DNA from: Paenibacillus sp. MMS20-IR301
GTDB taxonomy: Bacteria; Bacillota; Bacilli; Paenibacillales; Paenibacillaceae
Direction: 5' to 3'
Assembly (NCBI RefSeq): GCF_032302195.1
Contig: NZ_CP135275.1
Span: 5,524,001 to 5,588,000 of the forward strand
DNA: 64,000 nt
Notes under the pieces: model-generated
The model's input: the letters and a program-made list of their open reading frames with translations, nothing else
The model's database searches: none
Told to the model about the DNA's origin: nothing
In this document: in pieces, positions 9,340 through 20,332 of the stretch
Layout of the letters: each line of letters starts with the position of its first letter
How positions within the stretch are numbered: the stretch's first letter is position 1
Made by a program: the position numbers and the translations under genes

Positions 9340-10218
9340 ATGGAGACGATCCGGCTGCTGCAGCAGGCCATTGATTATGTGGAACACAATTTGCAATCTG
9401 CTATTGAAGTGGAGGATATTGCGCAAGCAGCAATGACCTCGAAATATCATTTCCAGCGGATGTTTCATGCCTTGACAGGCTTCACCGTTACTGAATATGT
9501 ACGTAACCGGCGGCTGACGCTGGCAGCGGAAGAACTGGCCGGAAGTGACGGCAAGGTGATTGACATCGCGCTTAAGTATGGTTACGAAACGCCGGAGTCC
9601 TTCACCAAAGCGTTCCAGCGGATGCATGGGGTTACCCCGCACACTGCGAAGAAAATGAACGTGAAGCTGAGATCCTTCTCTAAGCTCTCCTTTCAAATTC
9701 AAATTAAAGGGGAAACTGAAATGAATTACAGAATTGCCGAAGAAGAAGCGTCCATCGTGATTGGACAAGATATGATTATCCACAAGGATGAATACGCAGA
9801 AATCCCTGCGTTCGGGGAGAAGATCTGGAAGGACGGCACACATGACCGGATTAATGAATTAGCAGGAAGACCTGCAGGTTCGCTGCTGTTCGGCTATCTC
9901 TTCGACTTCAGCGAGGACGGGACGAGGCGTTATCTGATGGGAACCACGCTGCCGGAGGGACAAGAGCCGCCGCAGGAGCTGGTAACCCTGGCTGTTCCCG
10001 GCGGGACCTATGCGGTATTCGATATCCGTGAAACCATGCCGGAGGATGCCGAGATCGGGCTTGGAATCCAGAATGTGTGGCGGAGAATCTACTCCGAATG
10101 GTTCCCTTCAGCAGCCTTTGAGCAAGTGGAAGGGCCGTGCATCGAGAAATACTTCTGGACGGATGACAGCAAGGAAGAAGCGGTCTGCGAGGTCTGGATT
10201 CCTGTGGGCAAAAAATAA
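9340..10218 (+). CDS. AraC-family regulator with GyrI-like C-terminal domain
   Basis: I chose the ATG at 9340 because AAGGAG lies 8 nt before it; the ATG at 9322 is itself part of that ribosome site. Residues about 1-105 are an AraC HTH pair (VEDIAQAAMTSKYHFQRMF, then IALKYGYETPESFTKAF). Residues 130-290 form a GyrI-like effector domain (VPGGTYAVFDI, IYSEWFP). Such fusions sense small molecules and often activate efflux or detoxification genes. It may control itself or the broken VOC gene upstream, but no operator was recognised. Confidence 0.9.
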   Translation: METIRLLQQAIDYVEHNLQSAIEVEDIAQAAMTSKYHFQRMFHALTGFTVTEYVRNRRLTLAAEELAGSDGKVIDIALKYGYETPESFTKAFQRMHGVTPHTAKKMNVKLRSFSKLSFQIQIKGETEMNYRIAEEEASIVIGQDMIIHKDEYAEIPAFGEKIWKDGTHDRINELAGRPAGSLLFGYLFDFSEDGTRRYLMGTTLPEGQEPPQELVTLAVPGGTYAVFDIRETMPEDAEIGLGIQNVWRRIYSEWFPSAAFEQVEGPCIEKYFWTDDSKEEAVCEVWIPVGKK

Positions 10219-10245
10219 AAACTTCTTCCTTAAATCGTATTTTGC

Positions 10246-10275
10246 AGAACCCTCTGATGCCGGCGGGTTCTTTTT
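10246..10275 (+). terminator. Rho-independent terminator
   Basis: AGAACCC pairs with GGGTTCT, followed by TTTT. It lies 28 bp after the AraC/GyrI stop. Confidence 0.85.
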
Positions 10276-10326
10276 CTGCATATTGCTGGAACTTCCCGGA
10301 CATTTAGGGGACCGGGTACACAAAAA

Positions 10327-10335
10327 TGATATAAT
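10327..10335 (+). promoter_or_regulatory. Extended -10 promoter for the SWIM/SNF2 operon
   Basis: TGATATAAT is a consensus extended -10 element about 60 bp before the start of the SWIM gene and after a terminator. No good -35 is visible, which extended -10 promoters tolerate. Confidence 0.5.
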
Positions 10336-10394
10336 GGACAGAACGATTCAACAAATGCCAGTAATAAAGAATCTGCCACAGGAGAACGATAGCG

Positions 10395-12035
10395 ATGCAG
10401 CCAAATCATTCCATGGATAATGCCGCGTGGGACCATCTCATTGCGGAGGTAGCCCATCTTTTTGATGACCTGACCCTTAAACGGGGATTTCAATATTATA
10501 AGCAGAAGCGCGTCCAGGCTTTCCGAATGATTACCGGACAGCGGATTATGTCGCTGGTCGAGGGCAGGGAGGATTACGCGGTTACGCTGGAGCTGGATCA
10601 TCTGCAGCAGAGCCATTGCGATTGTCCGGTATCCGGTCCCTGCAAGCACATGGTTGCTGTACTTATGCGCTATGCGGAGCTCCAGGGCAGGCCGGTCCAT
10701 TCGATCGCTAATGCCAAGGGGCTAATAGATACACCTAGAATCCGCAAAGCCGAACCTTCCGTTCCCGGTGTTCCGCAAGGGCAGAATGAACAGCTGAAGA
10801 AGCTTGCCGCGCTTGTTCCGGAGGGTACACTGCAGCAGTGGCGTGAATATATAACGCTGGTCCTGACACCCCTGGCCCATACGGTGCGGAATCCGCAGTA
10901 TGCAGACCGTGCTCTGGCCGCCATTGCCGGAGCCCAGCCGAAGCTTCCACCCGCCGCCGCCATGCTGTTCAAGCTTCAGGCCCATCTGGCGGTGCTGGAA
11001 AGCCTGGTGAAGCCCGGCCAGGCCCTCACAGCAGGCCTCTCTTCGCTCGGTTATTCTGTCGGTTATTATACCTCTATTGCCATCTCCGAGCTGCAGAATA
11101 GAATTACGGATATGATGAAGCAGCCTCTGCCGCTGGCCGCTGCCCCGGAAGAGTGGCCGAGAGTATATGATACCATTGCCTATCTGCGCAAGGAGATGCT
11201 GACAGAAACCCGTGACCGTTCACGGGATCAGCCTTATTTCTCCTCGTGTTATGCCTTGCTGTGGAATCACTGGATTACACCGAATTTAAGCGGTCCGGAG
11301 CTGTATACCGAAGAGCTTAAGCAGCTCCAGCTGACCAGCGGCAGCCTGAATAAAGCCTCTTCCCCCCAGCCGCTGCTGCTGGCCGAAGCCCGGATGTATT
11401 ATCTGCTGAAGGATGATGCTGCCGCCCGGGAACGGCTGCGCCTCGCCGGGGAGCGGCCCGGCCTGCATCCGGAGGAGCTGCTGGGCTTCATCCTACCCCT
11501 TGCGGAAACCAGGCAGTGGACACGCCTTACAGAGTGGCTCGCTGAAATCGGGCCGCTGCTCGGAGGCCGGCTGTATAATCTTCATGAGTATGCAGGTTAC
11601 TGGGATGACGCGGTCCGCCATCTGCCTGAAGCGGAGACGCTAATGTGGGACACACTGTCCGGCATGCTGCCGCTCTCGCGTGAAATCTACGACGAGCAGC
11701 TGCTGGCCTATGGCAAATGGCAGGAATGGATGGATGTGCAGCTGTCCACCGGCAAGGAGCCGGGAGATTTCCGGGTCAGCGACCTGCAGCCGGTCGAGAA
11801 GCATGCACCGGAGCTGCTGTTGCCGTTCTACCATCAGGCAGTGGAACGATTCGTTCTGGAGAAGAACCGGCCTAGCTACAAAGCAGCCGTGAAGCTGCTG
11901 AAGCGCCTCTCCAAGCTGTATAAGAAGCTGAAACGCGAGGAGCGCTGGGAGGCCTTCCTCGAAGCCTTCACTTCCCGGAACAGCCGGCTGCGTGCGCTTC
12001 AGGAGGAGCTGCGGAAAGGAAAACTGATCCCATGA
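10395..12035 (+). CDS. SWIM zinc-finger protein
   Basis: This 546-residue protein has a SWIM motif near the N-terminus: C75-D-C77, five residues, C83-K-H85. SWIM fingers bind zinc and are thought to mediate DNA or protein contacts. The remaining 450 residues look helical and repeat-like, without a motif I can name. It overlaps the SNF2 helicase gene by four bases (ATGA), so the two are translationally coupled. Pairs of this kind are widespread in Bacillota, but the cellular job (DNA repair, chromatin remodelling, or defence) is not settled. Confidence 0.88.
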   Translation: MQPNHSMDNAAWDHLIAEVAHLFDDLTLKRGFQYYKQKRVQAFRMITGQRIMSLVEGREDYAVTLELDHLQQSHCDCPVSGPCKHMVAVLMRYAELQGRPVHSIANAKGLIDTPRIRKAEPSVPGVPQGQNEQLKKLAALVPEGTLQQWREYITLVLTPLAHTVRNPQYADRALAAIAGAQPKLPPAAAMLFKLQAHLAVLESLVKPGQALTAGLSSLGYSVGYYTSIAISELQNRITDMMKQPLPLAAAPEEWPRVYDTIAYLRKEMLTETRDRSRDQPYFSSCYALLWNHWITPNLSGPELYTEELKQLQLTSGSLNKASSPQPLLLAEARMYYLLKDDAAARERLRLAGERPGLHPEELLGFILPLAETRQWTRLTEWLAEIGPLLGGRLYNLHEYAGYWDDAVRHLPEAETLMWDTLSGMLPLSREIYDEQLLAYGKWQEWMDVQLSTGKEPGDFRVSDLQPVEKHAPELLLPFYHQAVERFVLEKNRPSYKAAVKLLKRLSKLYKKLKREERWEAFLEAFTSRNSRLRALQEELRKGKLIP

Positions 12036-15000
12036 ACTTATATACAAGCAATATTACCGTCCAGCTCCTCTTAAGCCAGTATGGCGATGCGCTGATCTAC
12101 GGCGTGGATGGACGGGACGACTATATTCCCGGTGTCCAGCTTAAGCAGAAGCTGTTCGCCTGGCATGAAGACTCCTTCTATGGTACAGAATTAACGACCC
12201 AAAAAGCCGATGAAGTTGAACTGGTTGTCCTCCCTGCAGAGCAGGTGATCCCCTTCTTCGCTGACCTGCGGCTGCTCCGTCATGTGAGCTGGAGCTGGCA
12301 GGGCGAAGCTGTGTCTTTGACCCGGCTGGCCCCGCTGCTGGCAGATCTGCTTGCGGACAAGCAGTACAGCCCCAGCTTATCGGCCTTCCGCGAAGGACAG
12401 CTTCAATGGACCTGGGATGCGAAGGCCCTGGAAGCCGCTGCGGCCGCTGACTGGGATGCTGCTGCCGCGCTGCATAACATCGGGGAACGCAGCGGCTTCG
12501 CTGAGGGGCTGCGCGCCGCCTTCTCTGCGGCGGTGTTCCAGCGGTATTACGGCACCGAGGCGGAAGCCGGTGACCTGCGCAGTGAATTCCCGCTGCTGTT
12601 CAGCGGGAACTGGAGCGCAGCGGCAGGCATGGACGAGGACAGCTGGCTGATGTCCATTGGCTGGAAGGCTGACACCGCGCCGTTCCGGCCGGTGCTGCAG
12701 CTGCTTGAGCCTGACGATGAGCTGCCCTACTGGCGGCTCCAGCTGCTCTTGCAGGACAAGCGCGACGAATCCGCGCTTGTGCCCCTGCGGCTCTCCGGGG
12801 ACGGTGAGCCGCAGGGCTTGTGGCCGGCGCCGTGGACGCCGTACGTCCACGAGCGTGCAGGCGGGTGGCTGTCACGGCTGCGTGACAGCCTTCCGGAGCA
12901 CATCCGCCGCGGCGCCGATGTGCTGGCTGAGCCGCTGAGCGACGAGGCCGCGTGGCGGTTCCTGACCGTGGACAGCCGGACTCTGCTGGAGGCCGGCTGG
13001 CAGGTGCTGCTGCCGGCGTGGTGGGAAGCCGCCAGCCGCAGGAAGCCGCGCCTGCGCGCGAAGATCAGCTCCGCCGAGGGCGGCCGCGGGCAGTCGCTGT
13101 TCGGGCTCGATGCGCTCGTCGACTTCGACTGGCGCATCTCCATCGGTGACGCCGACCTCTCCGAGGCGGAGTTCGCGGACCTGGTCCGGCGCGGGGAACG
13201 CCTCGTGCAGTTCCGCGGCAAGTGGATTCCGCTGGACCCGGCGCTGCTGGCACAGATCCAGCGGGCCATGGCCGGAATGGACAAATCCCGCGGCTTGTCC
13301 TTCCAGGATGTGCTGCAGCTGCACCTGCTGGGCAGCGGTGCAGACGGCGACCCGGAAGAAGCAGCGGCTGAGCGCGCTGAGGAGGAAGCCGCCCGCTTCC
13401 GGCTGGAGGTCGAGCTGAACGAGCATCTCGTGCGGCTGATCGGCCAGCTCGGACAGCGCAGTGAGTGGCCGAAGCCGGAGGTTCCAGCCGGCCTGCGTGC
13501 CGAACTGCGCAGCTACCAGCACGAAGGCTATGCCTGGCTGCTGTTCCTGCGCCGCCTCGGCCTTGGCGCTTGCCTGGCTGATGACATGGGACTCGGCAAG
13601 ACGGTGCAGCTGATCTCCTACCTGCTCCACATGAAGGAGCAGGAGGCTGAAGCTGCTGCTTCCGGCACGGCAGCGGCACGGCGGCAGACAGACCCGCCCG
13701 GCTGGCCTTCGCTGATCATCTGTCCGACCTCTGTGCTCGGCAACTGGCAGAAGGAGCTGCAGCGCTTCGCCCCTTCCCTGAAGGTTATGCTGCATTACGG
13801 CAGCAGACGGCTGGATGCCGGGTATTTCTACGGCGCTGCTTCGCAGGCGGATGTAGTTCTGACCTCCTACGCCACCGCTGCGCTGGATCAGGAGCTGCTG
13901 AAGCAGTTCACTTGGTCTTCCATATGCCTGGATGAAGCACAGAATATTAAGAATGCCGGAACCAAGCAGTCCGCAGCCGTGCGCAGCTTCCCGGCCCTGC
14001 ACCGGATTGCCTTAACCGGTACGCCGATTGAGAACAAGCTGTCTGAGCTGTGGTCCATCTACGATTTCATTACGCCGGGATATCTGGGCAGCTCCAAGGG
14101 ATTCCAGGACCGGTTCGCGAATGCGATTGAGAAGGAGCGGAATGCCGAGCGGACCGCTGATTTACAGCGCCTGGTCAAGCCGTTCATGCTGCGCCGCAAA
14201 AAGAAAGATCCGGCCATTCAGCTGGATCTGCCCGATAAAAACGAAATGAAAACCTATATTAATCTGACGGCAGAGCAGGCCGCGCTCTACGACCAGAACG
14301 TTAACAGCCTGCTCGAACGGATGCAGAAGCTCGAGGGGATTGAGCGCAAAGGGGCCATTCTGGCTGCCTTGACCAGCCTCAAGCAGCTATGCGACCATCC
14401 GGTGCTGCTCACTAAGGAGGCAATGCCGGAACCGGATGACGGCGGCACCCTTGATACCGCCGCCCTGATCGAGCGCTCTGCGAAGCTGGAGCGGCTGCTG
14501 GCGATGATCCGCGAGCTGCGTGAGGAGAATGAGCGCTGCCTGATTTTCACCCAGTACATCGGTATGGGCAACATGCTGCAAGCCGTGCTTCAGCAGGAAT
14601 TACAGGAACCTGTGCTATACCTGAACGGCAGCACCCCGAAGAGCACCCGTGACCGCATGATCGAGCGGTTCCAGGCTCCGGCAGTGCGGGCGGAAGAAAC
14701 AGCTTCAGGAGATACCTCTGGACAGCAGCCGTTCTCTCCTTCGGATCAGCCGAATGTGTTCATCCTTTCGCTCAAGGCAGGCGGCGTCGGTCTTAACCTG
14801 ACAGCTGCCAACCATGTCTTTCACTTCGACCGCTGGTGGAATCCGGCCGTTGAGAATCAGGCGACAGACCGTGCTTACCGCATGGGCCAGACCCGCGATG
14901 TACAGGTGCATAAGTTCATCTCACTCGGCACGCTGGAGGAGAAGATCGACGAGATGCTGGAGAGTAAGCAGCAGCTGAGCGATGATGTAATCTCCGGCTC

Positions 15001-15076
15001 CGAGGGCTGGATCACCGAGCTGTCTACGGATGCGCTGAAGGATCTGTTCACGCTGCGCCGCGAATGGGTCGGTTAA
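12032..15076 (+). CDS. SNF2-family DEAD/DEAH helicase
   Basis: This 1014-residue protein has an N-terminal bacterial SNF2-specific region (about 1-450) followed by a full Swi2/Snf2 ATPase. Walker A is DDMGLGKT near residue 520, motif II is LDEAQ near 634, and TGTPIENKLSELWS is motif III. C-terminal motifs V-VI are LKAGGVGLNLTAA and DRAYRMGQT. It should translocate on duplex DNA using ATP. The partner SWIM gene overlaps its start. Local GC is raised around 12.8-13.4 kb, within the N-terminal part. Confidence 0.93.
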   Translation: MNLYTSNITVQLLLSQYGDALIYGVDGRDDYIPGVQLKQKLFAWHEDSFYGTELTTQKADEVELVVLPAEQVIPFFADLRLLRHVSWSWQGEAVSLTRLAPLLADLLADKQYSPSLSAFREGQLQWTWDAKALEAAAAADWDAAAALHNIGERSGFAEGLRAAFSAAVFQRYYGTEAEAGDLRSEFPLLFSGNWSAAAGMDEDSWLMSIGWKADTAPFRPVLQLLEPDDELPYWRLQLLLQDKRDESALVPLRLSGDGEPQGLWPAPWTPYVHERAGGWLSRLRDSLPEHIRRGADVLAEPLSDEAAWRFLTVDSRTLLEAGWQVLLPAWWEAASRRKPRLRAKISSAEGGRGQSLFGLDALVDFDWRISIGDADLSEAEFADLVRRGERLVQFRGKWIPLDPALLAQIQRAMAGMDKSRGLSFQDVLQLHLLGSGADGDPEEAAAERAEEEAARFRLEVELNEHLVRLIGQLGQRSEWPKPEVPAGLRAELRSYQHEGYAWLLFLRRLGLGACLADDMGLGKTVQLISYLLHMKEQEAEAAASGTAAARRQTDPPGWPSLIICPTSVLGNWQKELQRFAPSLKVMLHYGSRRLDAGYFYGAASQADVVLTSYATAALDQELLKQFTWSSICLDEAQNIKNAGTKQSAAVRSFPALHRIALTGTPIENKLSELWSIYDFITPGYLGSSKGFQDRFANAIEKERNAERTADLQRLVKPFMLRRKKKDPAIQLDLPDKNEMKTYINLTAEQAALYDQNVNSLLERMQKLEGIERKGAILAALTSLKQLCDHPVLLTKEAMPEPDDGGTLDTAALIERSAKLERLLAMIRELREENERCLIFTQYIGMGNMLQAVLQQELQEPVLYLNGSTPKSTRDRMIERFQAPAVRAEETASGDTSGQQPFSPSDQPNVFILSLKAGGVGLNLTAANHVFHFDRWWNPAVENQATDRAYRMGQTRDVQVHKFISLGTLEEKIDEMLESKQQLSDDVISGSEGWITELSTDALKDLFTLRREWVG

Positions 15077-15093
15077 TCCAGACTATTCCAGGC

Positions 15094-15888
15094 TCACCAT
15101 TGCTCAGACATGCTGAAGGCCGCCGCCAGGGTATCCTTCCCGGCAAGCGAGCTGACTACCAGGGTAAGCGGCTCCTCCTGCAGATCGTATAAGAGCAGCT
15201 GATCCAGCAGATTTACTGCAACATTCTGGTAAGCGCCGGCTATGCCGGAGCCGATTCCCTGAGCGATAACCTTGCCGCCCGTAACTGATGTACAGGTATA
15301 ATTCACTTGCAGTGCGGTTTCTGTAACGGGGATAGCTGTGGTAGGCGTAGGATAATTGACAAAGGCCCCGTTCACGGATCCGCCGGCAATGATTTTATAG
15401 CGGATAGGCGTGGAAGCCAGGATCTCGACTCCGTCTGCCCGGATCTCTGAAGTTACCGCTTCAGGAATCGTCATTACGGGGCTCCGCCGGAAGCTGATCG
15501 CTGCGAAATCAGCAGCAGTAACGGCAATATTATCCCGGAACTCTGAGGTAATCCGGCTTACTTCAATCCGCTCCAGCGGAACCGGGATCCAGACACCTGC
15601 ACTGTCAATCAGAAATACTTTTATCCGGATTTGTTCCTGCGTATATACTACATTGAACTGGAAAAATGATTCGACAATATTATAGGTTCTGCTGATGACC
15701 TCCCGGTAATTGAGCTCAAATAACTCCTGGGCAAACAGCAATCCCGGACTTACATCATTGTTCAATCCCGTGAGATAGACCACACCTCTGGAGGTGCCGT
15801 TGTTCACTACCTTCACTACAGCTTGGCTGATCGGCCCCGCTCCCGGGTTAGGATTAACGGTCAGCATGTTGGTTGTCAATACAGGCAC
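15094..15888 (-). CDS. Uncharacterised beta-rich protein, possibly spore/surface-associated
   Basis: A GTG start at 15888 is supported by AGGAGG 9 nt upstream. The 264-residue product is hydrophobic, poor in cysteine and rich in Thr, Val and Ala, with no signal peptide or membrane helix. It may be an all-beta structural protein. Residues 1-110 share layout with the N-terminal domain of the collagen-like protein at 17887-20130: a short Pro/Gly leader, then a 'V+V.N' strand, a GYY/VVYL strand, and later a VI(S/T)(R/N)TY turn. It is convergent with the SNF2 gene. I do not recognise a family; a spore-surface role is inferred only from this resemblance and from neighbours. Confidence 0.7.
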   Translation of the reverse strand: MPVLTTNMLTVNPNPGAGPISQAVVKVVNNGTSRGVVYLTGLNNDVSPGLLFAQELFELNYREVISRTYNIVESFFQFNVVYTQEQIRIKVFLIDSAGVWIPVPLERIEVSRITSEFRDNIAVTAADFAAISFRRSPVMTIPEAVTSEIRADGVEILASTPIRYKIIAGGSVNGAFVNYPTPTTAIPVTETALQVNYTCTSVTGGKVIAQGIGSGIAGAYQNVAVNLLDQLLLYDLQEEPLTLVVSSLAGKDTLAAAFSMSEQW

Positions 15889-16009
15889 AGCTTAGCACCT
15901 CCTATTAAAGCTATTTCATATATACTATGCAAAGAAAATATAGAAGTTTCTGGTTGATTGGCCGGTCAGGCACGAGTGGGCCCTCAGCGGTTTCCGTAAC
16001 TGGGGGTTG

Positions 16010-16038
16010 TTGCCATATGTTTTATCCTGTGCTAAAAT
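16010..16038 (+). promoter_or_regulatory. Sigma-A promoter of the hflX leader
   Basis: TTGCCA at 16010-16015 and TAAAAT at 16033-16038 are separated by exactly 17 nt, with an extended TGn before the -10. Transcription should start near 16045, some 430 nt before the hflX start codon. Confidence 0.8.
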
Positions 16039-16070
16039 CAACTTAACTTTTTTAGAACGGAGGGTTGCGT

Positions 16071-16109
16071 GTGATAGACTATATCCGGATTCGTACTTTA
16101 CGCGGCTAA
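16071..16109 (+). CDS. 12-codon leader peptide with Arg-Ile-Arg motif
   Basis: The frame starts at GTG 16071, six nt after a GGAGGG Shine-Dalgarno (16059-16064), and ends at TAA 16107. It encodes M-I-D-Y-I-R-I-R-T-L-R-G. The spacing is ideal, and the start is about 26 nt from the predicted transcript 5' end. R6-I7-R8 fits the Arg/Lys-X-Arg/Lys pattern at which macrolide- or ketolide-bound ribosomes are known to stall. The last codons and the stop lie in the 5' arm of a strong hairpin, so a stalled ribosome would change leader folding. The segment 16064-16071 can also pair with 16182-16189, which might mask the start. Translation is inferred. Confidence 0.6.
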   Translation: MIDYIRIRTLRG

Positions 16110-16413
16110 TTACATTTGTATAGCGCGAAAGCTCTGCCCTGTGCAGAGGACTCAGGATAGGTCTGTCCATTAAAGGCAACCCATGCAACTCCCTCTAGAA
16201 TACCTAAGCAATCGGAAGCCCGTGCAGTAGTGCAGCGGGGAGAATAAGAATGATTTGTTCGGCAAGTTCGGCAGTGTTGAACATTCTTATTCAGGCTACA
16301 GGACTGTGTCCTCTGCCGGTTGTTGCTTCATGGTTATTCTGCGGGAGTCCCATAGCTGTTACCCGGTATAACGGCTATTTGGACGCTATTCTGTTGTTCC
16401 TCATGCTACTGTT

Positions 16414-16441
16414 AACACAGGCAGACTGCCTGTGTTTTTTT
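16414..16441 (+). terminator. Intrinsic terminator before hflX (attenuator)
   Basis: AACACAGGC (16414-16422) pairs with GCCTGTGTT (16428-16436), followed by further T to 16441. It ends about 35 nt before the hflX ATG and downstream of the only good promoter, so it must be bypassed for hflX expression. Confidence 0.85.
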
Positions 16442-16475
16442 GTGCCCAATTATAACTATGGAGGTTGATCTATAT

Positions 16476-17753
16476 ATGGAATCCCCCGAACAAAAAGCGG
16501 TCATCGTCGGTGTCCAGCTGCAGCATGATCAGAACTTTGCTTATTCTATGGAAGAGCTGCGCAATCTGGCAGCTGCCTGTAATATCGGAGTCGTGGCTGA
16601 ACTCAGCCAGAAATCCAGCCGGATAAATCCCTCGCATTATATCGGAACCGGCAAAATTGAAGAGCTGGCCCGGCTGATGGAGCAGCATGAAGCGCCCGTT
16701 GTAATTTTTAATGATGAGCTGTCACCGTCCCAAATCCGCAATCTGGAATCCGCACTGGACGCTCAGGTGATTGACCGGACAATTCTGATTCTGAATATCT
16801 TTGCGGAACGGGCAAAAACCAAGGAAGCCCAGCTTCAGGTGGAGGTCGCACAGCTGCAGTATATGCTTCCCCGCCTGACCGGGCTGCGCGCATCCCTGGG
16901 CAGACAGGGCGGAGGCGGAGGTGCTGGCCTGAAGAACAGAGGTGCCGGAGAAACGAAGCTGGAGCTCGACCGCAGACGGATTGAAGAGCGGATTACCGCA
17001 CTGCAGCTGGAGCTGCAAACCCAGGTATCTCGGAGGCAAATCCAGCGGAAACAGCGGCATAAGAATGAGGTGCCCGTAGTCTGTCTGGTCGGCTACACCA
17101 ATACCGGCAAGTCCAGTCTGATGAACACTCTGGTTGAGACCTATCACCCCGGCTCAAGCAAAGGCGTATTCGCCAAGGATATGCTGTTCGCCACACTGGA
17201 GACTTCGGTCCGCAGCATTGCACTGCCTGATCACAAAACCTTTTTGCTGACCGATACCGTCGGCTTCGTCAGCCAGCTGCCCCACCATCTGGTGAAGGCG
17301 TTCCGCTCAACGCTGGAGGAGGTAACCGAAGCCGATTTGCTGATCCATGTAGTCGATGCTGCCGATCCGCAGCATGAGCAGCATATGGCCGTAACGGATG
17401 AAACCCTGAAGGCGCTGGGCGCTGACGGAATTCCGACCCTGTACGCTTACAATAAGGCAGACCTTACGGATCAGCCTTACCCGCAGGTCGGGGAGAACTC
17501 CGTAACCCTGTCCGCCCTGAAGGACCGCGGGATTACCGAGCTGGTTACTTTGATCCGCAGCCGTATTTTTACCGACTATATGCAATGTGAGATACTGGTC
17601 CCGTTCGACAAGGGCAGCATTGTATCTTATTTCAACGAACATGCAGACGTACAGTCTGTCAGCTATGAAGAACAAGGCACTCGCCTTAAGCTGGAGTGCC
17701 GTGCAGCAGATTATGAGCGGTTCAAGCAGGATTTCGCCCCGCTGCCGCAATAG
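16476..17753 (+). CDS. hflX: Ribosome-associated GTPase HflX
   Basis: HflX binds the large ribosomal subunit and, with GTP, splits stalled 70S ribosomes. The N-terminal HflX domain is followed by a Gly-rich linker and KNRGAGETKLELDRRRIEER, a family hallmark. The GTPase domain has G1 GYTNTGKS near residue 206, G3 DTVGF and G4 NKAD. The ATG at 16476 is preceded by GGAGG; an earlier in-frame start would lie inside the terminator. Resistance-type HflX homologues in Listeria protect against macrolides and lincosamides under antibiotic-induced leader control. The long leader here makes a similar role plausible. Length, 425 aa, is normal. Confidence 0.95.
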   Translation: MESPEQKAVIVGVQLQHDQNFAYSMEELRNLAAACNIGVVAELSQKSSRINPSHYIGTGKIEELARLMEQHEAPVVIFNDELSPSQIRNLESALDAQVIDRTILILNIFAERAKTKEAQLQVEVAQLQYMLPRLTGLRASLGRQGGGGGAGLKNRGAGETKLELDRRRIEERITALQLELQTQVSRRQIQRKQRHKNEVPVVCLVGYTNTGKSSLMNTLVETYHPGSSKGVFAKDMLFATLETSVRSIALPDHKTFLLTDTVGFVSQLPHHLVKAFRSTLEEVTEADLLIHVVDAADPQHEQHMAVTDETLKALGADGIPTLYAYNKADLTDQPYPQVGENSVTLSALKDRGITELVTLIRSRIFTDYMQCEILVPFDKGSIVSYFNEHADVQSVSYEEQGTRLKLECRAADYERFKQDFAPLPQ

Positions 17754-17814
17754 AATGTGCCCAAAGCAGGCAAGTCGCTGAGCTCAGGCACATGAGGACA
17801 GCCCGTGCTTATGT

Positions 17815-17854
17815 AAAAAGTGCTCCACACTAATTGCTGTGGAGCACTTTTTTT
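17815..17854. terminator. Bidirectional terminator between hflX and the collagen-like gene
   Basis: AAAAAGTGCTCCACA (17815-17829) is complementary to TGTGGAGCACTTTTT (17838-17852). A-tract and T-tract flanks serve both convergent genes. Confidence 0.88.
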
Positions 17855-17886
17855 GCTGAGAGAAGTTTATTTACGTTCCTTCAGAG

Positions 17887-20166
<2,280 letters not shown>

Positions 20167-20332
20167 CTATACAGCCTGTTTACTATCAATCTATCTCTTC
20201 CCTGATTGAAGCTAGTAAGATTACCAGCAGCACAAAGAGCGATTTATATATTAATATTCCTGCACTTCTGAGCGGTGTGGACTAGAACAGCATTCCGGCA
20301 CCTGTCCGGCATAAAATCAGGAGACAACACAA

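Larger units (their letters stand above)
16045..16441 (+). promoter_or_regulatory. Structured leader / attenuator upstream of hflX
   Basis: This 400-nt region between a good promoter and hflX has many complementary segments and ends in an intrinsic terminator. Hairpin 1 spans 16101-16127 (CGC-GCTA with TAGC-GCG, inner TACA/TGTA) and overlaps the end of a 12-codon upstream ORF. Hairpin 2 is CTCTGC (16132-16137) with GCAGAG (16143-16148). GCAGAGGAC (16143-16151) can instead pair with GTCCTCTGC (16308-16316). GAATAAGAATG (16242-16252) is perfectly complementary to 16282-16292. It is not RNase P RNA, tmRNA, SRP RNA or a T-box, because their conserved cores are absent. The likely role is conditional read-through into hflX. 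Folding was done by eye. Confidence 0.65.

Noticed and set aside
9310..9843. A 177-codon minus-strand frame
   Set aside because: Shadow of the AraC/GyrI gene at 9340-10218.
12872..14002. A 376-codon minus-strand frame inside the SNF2 gene
   Set aside because: Results from high GC and biased codon positions; the plus frame has all helicase motifs.
16045..16441. RNase P RNA, 6S RNA, tmRNA or T-box as explanation of the hflX leader
   Set aside because: The conserved GAGGAAAGTCC core, tmRNA tRNA-like ends and T-box GGTGGNACC are absent; the terminator immediately before hflX fits regulation better. 6S RNA would need a single long duplex without the leader ORF.
16250..16468. A 72-codon frame in the hflX leader with a GGGGAG site before its ATG
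   Set aside because: It runs through the terminator and the hflX ribosome site and its ATG lies in a leader stem; no family resemblance. Better explained as leader RNA, though a short translated segment is not excluded.
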